From positions 46,642 through 110,641 of the forward strand of contig JASHNT010000131.1 of the NCBI GenBank assembly GCA_030041495.1: a DNA stretch of 64,000 nucleotides, given 5' to 3'. Under the pieces are notes generated by a model. That model made no database searches. It was not told where the DNA came from and saw nothing but the letters and a program-made list of their open reading frames with translations. This document shows positions 51,358 to 61,385 of this stretch, in pieces. The position numbers were made by a program, and so were the translations under genes. Positions within the stretch are counted from its first letter, which is position 1; each line of letters opens with the position of its first letter. The stretch comes from Bryobacteraceae bacterium (lineage in GTDB: Bacteria; Acidobacteriota; Terriglobia; Bryobacterales; Bryobacteraceae).

Positions 51358-53607
51358 GTGGTGGCTCTGTATCTACTGTACCGGGGAATCCGCGACCGCG
51401 CCTACTTCACCCATGTGTCCGAACGCCTCGGCTTCCTACCGGCCGCTTACCAAACGACGGGAGCCAGGGTCGTCTGGTTTCACGCCGTCTCCGTCGGCGA
51501 AGTACTTTCGAGTGTCGAATTGATACGGCGCTTGAAAAGCCAGGATTCCGGCCTGTCGGTCTTTCTTTCCACCACAACACTCACTGGCCGAGCCGCCGCG
51601 GAACAGCGCCTCAAAGAGCACGTCTTCTATCTGCCGCTCGATTACCGCTGGATGATTCGCCGCGTCCTTCGCCGCCTGCGTCCCTCCGCCGTAGTGATTC
51701 TTGAAACCGAAATCTGGCCCAACCTGTATCGCGAAAGCAAGCGCGCCGGAGCCTCGCTGATGATGGTGAACGCTCGCATCTCCGACCGAAGCTTGCCCTC
51801 CTACCGTCGAGCCGGCGGCTTCTTCCGCCATGTTCTCTGCTGGCCGGACGCGATTCTTGCGCAGACGGAAGAAGATGCGCGCCGCTTGCAAATCGCCGGC
51901 GCTCCACAACAAGTCATTTCCACCGCCGGCAACCTCAAATACGATTTCAATCCTCCTTCTTCCGGTATCGCGCCTGAAATTCTGCGTTTTCTCAGTGGTC
52001 CCGGGCCCGTTTGGATCGCCGCCAGCACCATGCCTCCACAGGCGCCCAACGACCCCGACGAAGACGATACCGTAATCGCGGCGTTTCTCGCTCTCGCGCG
52101 GCCCGAGCTGAGATTGGCTCTTGCCCCGCGCCATCCGCAGCGTTTCGATAGCGCTGCGGAAAAGCTCACCCACGCCGGAATCCCGTTCGCCCGCCGCAGC
52201 TCGATCCATGCCGCCCCCGCCGACGCCCGCGTGCTCCTGCTCGATTCCATCGGCGAGCTGGCCGCGCTGTTCGAGCGAGCCTCCGTCGTCTTCATGGGCG
52301 GCACTCTCGCCTCCCGCGGCGGACACAATATTCTGGAGCCGGCGTTGTTCGCGAAACCCGTTATCGCCGGTCCGCACATGGAAAATTTCGCGGCCATCGC
52401 CGACGAATTCACAGCGCGGGGCGGTCTGGTGCGGATCGCGAGCGCTGCCGATCTCGCTGCCTCGGTCGCCACACTTCTCGACGATCCCCCACACGCGCGG
52501 GCCCTCGGCGCGGAGGCCCGCAAGCTGGCGAGCGCTAAACGTGGCGTGGTCGAGCGCGTCGCGTCCGAGATCCTCGCGCAGGCCAGCCTCGGAATTCCGA
52601 ACCCTCCGCGAACCCTCCCTGCGCGCCTCGCGCTCACGCCGCTCTCCTGGCTCTGGCGAGCCGGGCATCGCGTCAACTTGAACGCGCCTCGCCGTTCGCT
52701 TTCAACTAAGGTCGTCAGCATTGGCGCTGTGGCGATGGGAGGCTCCGGTAAAACTCCCGTCGTCGCTCATCTCGCCGAGCGCATCGCCGCGGCCGGAAAA
52801 TCGCCTGCGATTCTCACCCGTGGCTACCGCCGTAAATCGAATGAACCGGTGATCGTCCCGCGTGGCCAAACCGCGCCCGCCAGCATCACCGGCGACGAAG
52901 CCCAAATCTTCCTCCGCGCCGCGCACGCCCAGGTCGGCATCGGCGCTGACCGCTTCGCCCTCGGCCGCGCCATCGGGAGCCAACTTCATCCCGACGTCTT
53001 CCTCCTTGATGACGGCTTCCAGCACGTTCGCCTCAAGCGCGATCAGGATATCGTTCTGATCGATGCACTCGATCCCCTCAGCGGCGGCGTCTTTCCTCTC
53101 GGCCGCCTGCGCGAGCCCTTCTCCAATCTCGCCCGGGCCACCGCCATTCTCGTCACGCGCGTCGAAGCTGGACAAAACATCTCCGGCATCGAGCGTCTGA
53201 TCCGCCGCTACAATCACTCCGCTCCGATTTTCCGCTGCAAAATGATTCCGCGCGAGTGGGTCCGTCTTGGCGCGAGCGACGTCCAACCGGCGCAAATCTT
53301 CCACCGCGTCGGCGCGTTTTGCGCTCTCGGCTCGCCCAACTCCTTCTGGCGGACCCTCGATGAACTCGGCCTCGAAGTTGCGTTTCGCGAAACATTTCGC
53401 GATCATCATGCCTACAGCCTCTCCGATCTTCAGCGCCTCGCGGCGCGAGCCTCGGCTCAGAGCGTCGAGGCGTTAGTGACCACGGAAAAGGACCTCATGA
53501 ATCTGTGTGACGGCGCTGCCACAGTGTTTCAAAATCCTCCGCTGTACTGGCTGAAACTGGGCGTCGAAATCGAGCGCGAAGAAGAATTATTGCGGATGAT
53601 TCTATGA
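51358..53607 (+). CDS. Fused Kdo transferase WaaA and tetraacyldisaccharide 4'-kinase LpxK
   Basis: A 749-residue two-domain enzyme. Residues 1-410 are WaaA: WFHAVSVGEVLSSV (catalytic Glu near 48), ILETEIWPNL (114-123), MVNARISDRS, STAGNLKYD and GGTLASRGGHNILEPALFAKPVI (315-337). Residues 435-749 are LpxK: SIGAVAMGGSGKTPVVAHL (Walker A near 457-467), ILTRGYRRKS, FLLDDGFQHVRLKRD and TTEKDLMNL. Together they phosphorylate the lipid A disaccharide and add Kdo, on the inner membrane face. GTG 51358 is the first usual start, but the open frame upstream reads IYFLYQVFQIILSPV, the expected membrane anchor, from ATT 51316. Confidence 0.93.
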   Translation: MVALYLLYRGIRDRAYFTHVSERLGFLPAAYQTTGARVVWFHAVSVGEVLSSVELIRRLKSQDSGLSVFLSTTTLTGRAAAEQRLKEHVFYLPLDYRWMIRRVLRRLRPSAVVILETEIWPNLYRESKRAGASLMMVNARISDRSLPSYRRAGGFFRHVLCWPDAILAQTEEDARRLQIAGAPQQVISTAGNLKYDFNPPSSGIAPEILRFLSGPGPVWIAASTMPPQAPNDPDEDDTVIAAFLALARPELRLALAPRHPQRFDSAAEKLTHAGIPFARRSSIHAAPADARVLLLDSIGELAALFERASVVFMGGTLASRGGHNILEPALFAKPVIAGPHMENFAAIADEFTARGGLVRIASAADLAASVATLLDDPPHARALGAEARKLASAKRGVVERVASEILAQASLGIPNPPRTLPARLALTPLSWLWRAGHRVNLNAPRRSLSTKVVSIGAVAMGGSGKTPVVAHLAERIAAAGKSPAILTRGYRRKSNEPVIVPRGQTAPASITGDEAQIFLRAAHAQVGIGADRFALGRAIGSQLHPDVFLLDDGFQHVRLKRDQDIVLIDALDPLSGGVFPLGRLREPFSNLARATAILVTRVEAGQNISGIERLIRRYNHSAPIFRCKMIPREWVRLGASDVQPAQIFHRVGAFCALGSPNSFWRTLDELGLEVAFRETFRDHHAYSLSDLQRLAARASAQSVEALVTTEKDLMNLCDGAATVFQNPPLYWLKLGVEIEREEELLRMIL

Positions 53608-53617
53608 GGTTCGCGCG

Positions 53618-54169
53618 ATGAGGACCGCCATCTTCGGAGGTACCTTTGATCCGATTCACTCCGCGCACCTGATCGTCGCGCATGAAGCCGCCGAGGCCTT
53701 CGGGCTGGACCGGGTACTTTTCATCCCCGCCGGCAATCCCCCGCACAAAGAAGCGGGCGCGTCTTATGAACACCGCTTCCGCATGGTGGAGCTGGCCTGC
53801 GCCGCCGACCCGCGCTTCGAACCCTCGCGCATCGAAGAGGGCCGCGAGAAAAGTTACTCTATCAATACCATCGAGCGGTTAATGGCCCCCGGTCAGAGTC
53901 TGCTGTTCATCATCGGCGCGGACGCTTTTGCCGAAATCCGCACATGGTATCGCTGGGAAGATTTAGTGCGCGAGGTCGAATTTATCGTGGTCACGCGCCC
54001 GGGCCACGATTACTCAAGTCCCGCCGGTGCGCGCGTCCATCGCCTCGACACCGTCGCCCTGCCCGTCTCTTCTTCCGAGATACGCCAGGAAATCGCGCAC
54101 GGCCGGACGCCCCCGGTTCTCCCGCCCGCCGTCGCCGGTTATATCCACGAGCATCGCCTCTACCGCTGA
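53618..54169 (+). CDS. nadD: Nicotinate-nucleotide adenylyltransferase NadD
   Basis: A 183-residue nucleotidyltransferase. Marks: MRTAIFGGTFDPIHSAHLIVAHEAAE (the GGTFDPIHxxHL loop), VLFIPAGNPPHKE, FIIGADAFAEIRTWYRWEDL, FIVVTRPG and the ISSSxIR-type VSSSEIRQEIA. It is slightly short for NadD (about 190-210). It joins nicotinate mononucleotide and ATP to give deamido-NAD. It starts 10 bases after the lipid A gene, with no functional link expected. Confidence 0.95.
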   Translation: MRTAIFGGTFDPIHSAHLIVAHEAAEAFGLDRVLFIPAGNPPHKEAGASYEHRFRMVELACAADPRFEPSRIEEGREKSYSINTIERLMAPGQSLLFIIGADAFAEIRTWYRWEDLVREVEFIVVTRPGHDYSSPAGARVHRLDTVALPVSSSEIRQEIAHGRTPPVLPPAVAGYIHEHRLYR

Positions 54170-54209
54170 AGTATCATAATCCCTGATCTCGAATCGGGAG
54201 GCTCCTAAT

Positions 54210-55097
54210 ATGCGAAAAGCATTCTTGCTGGTGACGGTCGTTGCAGCGGCCGCAGCAATGTTCCTGACGTCACAGATGGCCGCGCAGAACCCTCCGCCGC
54301 CCATCGCCAATCCGGGCAAGCTTTACAACACCGTCAAGCAGAAGCTGCTCGAAGGCAAACAGGTGTTCAGTTTTACGCAATCCACCGCCGACCCCGCGGG
54401 TTACTGCGAAAAGGCCAAGCATTACGATTTCACCTGGTTCGAGATGCAGCACTCTACGCTCGAATTCCGCGACATCGAAGCCATGATCGCGGCCTGCCCG
54501 CACGTCGCCGCTACGCCCATGATCCGGCTCCCCGATGCCCAGGAATGGCACATCCAGCACTCCACCGATATCGGTGCGCTCGGCGTGATTATTCCCACCG
54601 TCGATGACGTCGCCCGCGCGCGTGAAGGAGCCATGTGGGCTCGCTTCCCTCCCGTCGGCCGCCGCAGCTCCGGCCAAGGCCAGGCCCCGCGTATCTGGGG
54701 CGTGCAAGGAGTCAACTACCGCCAGACCATCAATGACAACATGCTAGTGGTGGTGATGATCGAAACTCCCACCGGAGTCGCCAACGCCTACGACATCGCC
54801 TCTGTCCCCGGCATCGACGTGGTGATCATCGGCAACAACGATCTGTCTTCCTTCTCTGGCTATCCGCAAAATTCACCCGAGTATCAAGCCATGGTTACCA
54901 AGATCCATGACGACACGCTGCGAGCCGGCAAAATTTTCGGCCAGGCCAACGCCATGTACGCCACGGGCCATCCCTTGAGTAAGGATGCAAAATTCTTCCA
55001 GAACGGACCTTCGAACGACGGCTGGACTCCTCCGGCCCGCGGCGGCCGCGGCCCCGTCAACCCCAACGCGCCGCCGCCGGGGGAAGAAGCGAAGTAA
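54210..55097 (+). CDS. Exported HpcH/HpaI aldolase-like protein
   Basis: A 295-residue protein with GGGAGG ribosome site and signal peptide (VVAAAAAMFLTSQMAAQN). The rest is a HpcH/HpaI (citrate lyase beta-like) barrel: KLLEGKQVFSFTQSTADPAGY, WFEMQHSTLEFRDIEAMI (Glu/His metal and base region), ALGVIIPTVDDVARAREGA, VVVMIETPTGVANAYDIASVPGIDVVIIGNNDLSS. Cytoplasmic relatives cleave 4-hydroxy-2-oxo acids with a divalent metal. A signal peptide on this fold is unusual but is common among acidobacterial members. A short Gly/Arg/Pro tail (ARGGRGPVNPNAPPPGEEAK) ends the protein. Confidence 0.82.
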   Translation: MRKAFLLVTVVAAAAAMFLTSQMAAQNPPPPIANPGKLYNTVKQKLLEGKQVFSFTQSTADPAGYCEKAKHYDFTWFEMQHSTLEFRDIEAMIAACPHVAATPMIRLPDAQEWHIQHSTDIGALGVIIPTVDDVARAREGAMWARFPPVGRRSSGQGQAPRIWGVQGVNYRQTINDNMLVVVMIETPTGVANAYDIASVPGIDVVIIGNNDLSSFSGYPQNSPEYQAMVTKIHDDTLRAGKIFGQANAMYATGHPLSKDAKFFQNGPSNDGWTPPARGGRGPVNPNAPPPGEEAK

Positions 55098-55120
55098 GTG
55101 CACCGGTCCGACGCTGGGCA

Positions 55121-55162
55121 ATGAAGCGGACCACCATCTTCCTTCCGGATGAACTGCATGAA
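55121..55162 (+). pseudogene. N-terminal remnant of a ribbon-helix-helix (antitoxin-like) gene
   Basis: ATG 55121 opens with MKRTTIFLPDELHE, the unmistakable first strand and turn of MetJ/Arc-type ribbon-helix-helix proteins, which continue with two helices. Here the frame goes on as PCLSTCELGPPLPARG, unrelated low-complexity sequence that runs into the tail of the sigma factor gene on the other strand. I read this as a decayed antitoxin or regulator gene cut after 14 codons, without a visible toxin partner. Confidence 0.55.
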
Positions 55163-55265
55163 CCCTGTTTATCGACCTGTGAGCTTGGCCCGCCCTTGCC
55201 GGCGCGCGGACCGGCGGACCAACGGACCGGGGTTGTTTTCGAAACTGACGCGGCGCCTGCCCATC

Positions 55266-56528
55266 TTATCCGAGTTTCCGCGCCCGCTTCAGTAGCATCT
55301 CTCGCTCCCGAGCATTCCGCGTCAGCGCCGCCGCCCGCTCAAACTCCGCCCGAGCCTCCGCAAGCCGCCCCAGCTTCTTCAGAAAATCCCCGCGCACGCT
55401 TGGCAACAGATGATATTCGCGCAACGACGGCTCCGCGGCGAGCGAATCGATAATCTCCAGTCCCGCCTGTGCGCCGAACGCCATCCCGAGGGCGACCGCG
55501 CGATTCAACTCCACAACTGGCGATGGCATCACCAGCGCCAGTTCTTCATACAAAGCGGCGATTCTCAGCCAATCCGTCTCCTCGGCCATGCGAGCCCTTG
55601 CATGGCATGCGGCGATCGCCGCTTGCAGTGCATAAGACCCTCGCCCGCCCAGTTTCTCGGCCCGCTCAAGCGCCGCGAGCCCTCGCCGGATCAGCAATCG
55701 GTCCCACAACGCGCGATTCTGATCGAGCATTAGGATTGGCTCGCCCCCCGGCCCGGTCCGCGCGGCCGTCCGCGAAGCTTGAATCTCCATCAGCGCCACC
55801 AGCCCATGAACTTCGGGCTCGGCCGGCGTAAGCTCGGCCAGTACCCGTCCCAGCCGCAACGCGTCTTCGCACAGCTCCGGCCGCACCCAGTCTTCGCCCG
55901 CCGTCGCCGAATAACCTTCGTTGAAGACCAGATACAGAACTTCGAGCACCGAAGCCAGCCGTTGGACGAGTTCCTCGCGGCGCGGAACCTCGAACGGCAC
56001 TCGCTTTTCGGCCAGCGTGCGTTTGGCGCGAACAATGCGCTGCGCGATGGTCGGCTCCGGAACCAGAAACGCCCGCGCGATCTCCTCCGTCGACAGTCCG
56101 CCCAGTAGCCGCAGCGTCAGCGCCACCCGAGCCTCCCTCGTCAGCACCGGGTGGCACGCGGTAAACATCAACCGCAGTAGATCGTCATCCACCTCCATCT
56201 CCGCCGCAGCTTCCATCTCGCGCGCGGGTTCGCCCTGCAGCGCCTTCAGCTCTCGCCCCAATTCCTCGTGTTTGCGCTCGACGCGCTTGTGGCGCCGCAG
56301 ATGGTCGATCGCACGATGTTTGGCCGCAGCCATCAGCCACGCGCCGGGATTGCGCGGGACTCCCGTGGCCGGCCATTGTTCCAGCGCCGCCACTAAAGCG
56401 TCCTGCGCCAATTCCTCCGCGCGGCCGATATCGCGCACGATTCGTGCAATGCCGGCAATCAGCCGGGGCGATTCGATGCGCCACACGGCGTCAATGGCGG
56501 CGCGGATTTGTGCTTCGGAAACGGTCAC
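55266..56528 (-). CDS. ECF sigma factor, ECF42-type with C-terminal extension
   Basis: A 420-residue protein with GTG start. Region 2 lies in residues 10-90 (LIAGIARIVRDIGRAEELAQDALVAALEQW, NPGAWLMAAAKHRAIDHLRR). Region 4 lies at about 110-185 (ALTLRLLGGLSTEEIARAFLVPEPTIAQRIVRAKRTL). The remaining 230 residues are a helical, TPR-like extension (LASVLEVLYLVFNEGYSA, FLKKLGRLAEARAEFERAAALTRN). This is the ECF42/COG4941 layout, in which the extension controls activity and genes for DGPF/YCII proteins sit beside the sigma gene, as here (two copies upstream). No anti-sigma gene is present, as is usual for the group. Confidence 0.92.
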   Translation of the reverse strand: MTVSEAQIRAAIDAVWRIESPRLIAGIARIVRDIGRAEELAQDALVAALEQWPATGVPRNPGAWLMAAAKHRAIDHLRRHKRVERKHEELGRELKALQGEPAREMEAAAEMEVDDDLLRLMFTACHPVLTREARVALTLRLLGGLSTEEIARAFLVPEPTIAQRIVRAKRTLAEKRVPFEVPRREELVQRLASVLEVLYLVFNEGYSATAGEDWVRPELCEDALRLGRVLAELTPAEPEVHGLVALMEIQASRTAARTGPGGEPILMLDQNRALWDRLLIRRGLAALERAEKLGGRGSYALQAAIAACHARARMAEETDWLRIAALYEELALVMPSPVVELNRAVALGMAFGAQAGLEIIDSLAAEPSLREYHLLPSVRGDFLKKLGRLAEARAEFERAAALTRNAREREMLLKRARKLG

Positions 56529-56555
56529 CCGCTTCCGATCACAGCATCTTGCCTG

Positions 56556-56951
56556 CTACTCCTGCAACCTGCGCGCGGCCTGCTGCGCCTCCGGCGGAAA
56601 TTCGCTCATCTCGTGCACCTGCCGGACCTCGATGGTCTCGTCATCCGTGCCGGGACACCGCTTGGCCCACTCAATTGCCTCTTCGCGCGACTTGGCTTGA
56701 ATAATCCAGTATCCGCCGATCACTTCCTTTGCTTCTGCGAAGGGCCCGTCGGTCACGGCGGGCACGCCGTTTTTGAAGGAGACTCGTGCGGCGGAGGACG
56801 GCGGATGCAGGCCGTTCAACTCCAACAGCACTCCGGCCTTCTGTAACTGCTCGTTGTACTTCATCATCCTGGAGACATCCTTGGCGTCCGGCATCTTGCC
56901 GGGCTCGGCCTTTTCGTAGCCCTTGGGAATCATCAGCATCATGAATCGCAT
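56556..56951 (-). CDS. YCII/DGPF-domain protein (copy 1)
   Basis: A 131-residue protein of the YCII-related family: MRFMMLMIPKGYEKAEPGK at the start, then MMKYNEQLQKAGVLLELNGLHPPSSAARV and the signature VTDGPFAEAKEVIGGYWIIQAKSREEAIEWAKRCPG. The DGPF motif gives the family its older name. It is related to the muconolactone-isomerase-like YciI fold. Members encoded beside ECF42 sigma factors are thought to act in the same stress circuit, with unclear biochemistry. It lies between copy 2 and the sigma gene with gaps of 12 and 27 bases. Confidence 0.92.
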   Translation of the reverse strand: MRFMMLMIPKGYEKAEPGKMPDAKDVSRMMKYNEQLQKAGVLLELNGLHPPSSAARVSFKNGVPAVTDGPFAEAKEVIGGYWIIQAKSREEAIEWAKRCPGTDDETIEVRQVHEMSEFPPEAQQAARRLQE

Positions 56952-56963
56952 GTTTTGATCCCC

Positions 56964-57341
56964 CTACGCCTTCTGCTCCCACTGCTTGGCCATGGGACCG
57001 GCCGCCGCCTCGTAAATTTGCCGCAGCTCGCTTTCGCCCTCGCCTGCGATCTGGAGGAATTTCTTGGTGTACTCAATCGCCTCCTGTTTCGAATCGAACC
57101 GCATCAGCGCGAACCCTCCGATCACCTCTTTGGCCTCGGCGAACGGCCCGTCCGTGACCGTGAACTTCCCGTCCTTTAACCGAACGCGAGCGCCCAACGC
57201 CGTCGGCAAGCAGCCCTCGGTCGCGATCAGATGGCCGTTCTTGAAGGACTCCTCGATGAACTTGCCCATCGTCGCCATCTCTTCCTGGCTCGGGGGAACG
57301 CCTTCGCCCTTGCTGGGCTTGAAGATGCATAAAAACTTCAT
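56964..57341 (-). CDS. YCII/DGPF-domain protein (copy 2)
   Basis: A 125-residue YCII protein. ATG 57341 has AAGGAG 9 bases upstream and gives the typical MKFLCIFKPSKGEGVPPSQEEMATMGKFIEESFKNGHLIATEGCLP; a longer frame to 57419 is unlikely. Signature: VTDGPFAEAKEVIGGFALMRFDSKQEAIEYTKKFLQIAG. It is the first gene of the three-gene operon (YCII, YCII, sigma), so any autoregulated ECF promoter should be sought in 57342-57425. Confidence 0.92.
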   Translation of the reverse strand: MKFLCIFKPSKGEGVPPSQEEMATMGKFIEESFKNGHLIATEGCLPTALGARVRLKDGKFTVTDGPFAEAKEVIGGFALMRFDSKQEAIEYTKKFLQIAGEGESELRQIYEAAAGPMAKQWEQKA

Positions 57342-57422
57342 GGTGTTTTTCTCCTTTTCCGGAGCGATCTTTCTTTCGCTCTCACTAACGCGTCGAATGG
57401 GCGAGCCTGGAATCGACAAGCG

Positions 57423-58751
57423 TCACGACATTTTTGTCAGGCAATCCTCGATCGTGTCCGCCGCGAAGTCGGCCTGGTCCTTGGTAATAATCAGCGGCGG
57501 GCAAAGGCGAATCGTATTCGGCCCGGCCCCGAGCACCAACAAGCCCCGCTCGAAGCACAGTTGCACCAGTTGATCCCGAAGTTGCGGCGCCCGCTCCTTG
57601 GTTCTCTGGTCCTTGACCATCTCGATGCCGATCATCAAGCCTAGCCCCCGAACATCGCCGACGTTCGGGAATCGCTGCGGCAAATCCCGCAACTTGGCCA
57701 TCAAATGCGCGCCCACGCTGGCCGCGTTGTCGATCAATTCCTTCTTGAGCAGTTCGATGGTGGTCAGCGCCGCCGCGACCGCCACCGGATTCCCGCCGAA
57801 GGTGCTGGCGTGCGCGCCCGGCGGCCACGCCATTAGATCTGCGCGAGCTACCGTCGCGCTCAGCGGCAATCCGCTGGCGATTCCCTTGGCCAGCGTGATC
57901 ACGTCCGGAACCGCCCCGAAGTGCTCGCAGGCGAACATCTTTCCGGTCCGGCCCATCCCGCTCTGCACCTCATCGAAGATCAAAAGGATGCCGTAATCGT
58001 CCGCCAGCCGCCGCAGCCCGTCGAAAAACTTCCGGGGAGGAACCAGATAGCCGCCTTCGCCCTGCACCGGCTCGACGAAGATTGCGGCGCAATCCTCCGG
58101 CGGCAGCTCTGTCCGAAAGAGTTGCGATTCAATCGCTTCCACACATTCTACCGCGCAGGAATCGGGCATCTTGCGATACGCGCAGCGGTAACAGTCGGCG
58201 TAAGGGACGTGATGCGCTCCCGGCATTAGGGGAAAGAACCCCTTCCTTTGCCTAGACTTCGAAGCCGTCAACGCCAGAGATCCCATGGTTCTTCCATGGA
58301 ATGCGCCGGTAAATGCCACAAACTGCGTTCTTCCCGTATGGTATCGGGCAAGCTTAATGGCAGCTTCAATCGCCTCCGTACCGGAATTGCCGAAGTAAAC
58401 TCGCCGAGCGACGCCGCCCGGAACCAAACGTGCAAGCTCCTCAGCAAGCTGAACCATGTTCTCGTAGTAGAAATCGGTACCCGACATATGAATCAGTTTG
58501 GAAGCCTGATCCTGAACCGCTCGAACCACTTGAGGGTGGCAATGCCCGGTGGCGACTACGGCGATTCCGGCGGCGAAGTCAAGGAAGCGGTTGCCATCCG
58601 GGTCCTCAACCATGGCTCCCTCCGCCCGTTCGGCGACCAGCGGGTAGGAGCGGGTATAGGAAGGCGAGATAACTTGTTGATCTCGTTCAATAATCGCCTG
58701 GGCCTTGGGGCCGGGAAGTGAAGTTCGGAGCTGCGGGAGGTCGTTGTTCAT
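57423..58751 (-). CDS. Class III aminotransferase (GABA/acetylornithine type)
   Basis: A 442-residue PLP enzyme. Marks: FLDFAAGIAVVATGHCHPQVV, FGNSGTEAIEAAIKLARYHTGR (cofactor phosphate), FHGRTMGSLALT, LLIFDEVQSGMGRTG (Asp and Gln contact PLP) and VITLAKGIASG with the Schiff-base Lys289. An insert with four Cys (CYRCAYRKMPDSCAVEC) resembles that of the archaeal-type and 4-aminobutyrate group. Expected role: transamination of an omega-amino acid such as GABA or acetylornithine; the substrate is undecided. No arginine or GABA genes adjoin it. Confidence 0.88.
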   Translation of the reverse strand: MNNDLPQLRTSLPGPKAQAIIERDQQVISPSYTRSYPLVAERAEGAMVEDPDGNRFLDFAAGIAVVATGHCHPQVVRAVQDQASKLIHMSGTDFYYENMVQLAEELARLVPGGVARRVYFGNSGTEAIEAAIKLARYHTGRTQFVAFTGAFHGRTMGSLALTASKSRQRKGFFPLMPGAHHVPYADCYRCAYRKMPDSCAVECVEAIESQLFRTELPPEDCAAIFVEPVQGEGGYLVPPRKFFDGLRRLADDYGILLIFDEVQSGMGRTGKMFACEHFGAVPDVITLAKGIASGLPLSATVARADLMAWPPGAHASTFGGNPVAVAAALTTIELLKKELIDNAASVGAHLMAKLRDLPQRFPNVGDVRGLGLMIGIEMVKDQRTKERAPQLRDQLVQLCFERGLLVLGAGPNTIRLCPPLIITKDQADFAADTIEDCLTKMS

Positions 58752-58839
58752 TGTTGATAATAGTACGCTAAGATTCTTGCAGTGTTAAGGACTAATATGG
58801 TATCCTTCGGCTAAAGAAGAGCATCGAATGGAGTGATTT

Positions 58840-61359
<2,520 letters not shown>

Positions 61360-61385
61360 TGAGAGGTAAGGAAAGAGAGAGGCAC

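Noticed and set aside
58752..58839. Possible CIRCE/HrcA operator or heat-shock promoter before clpB
   Set aside because: Only loose partial matches (CAGTGTTAAG at 58780-58789) are present; the second half-site with 9-base spacing is missing, and no convincing -35/-10 pair could be chosen.
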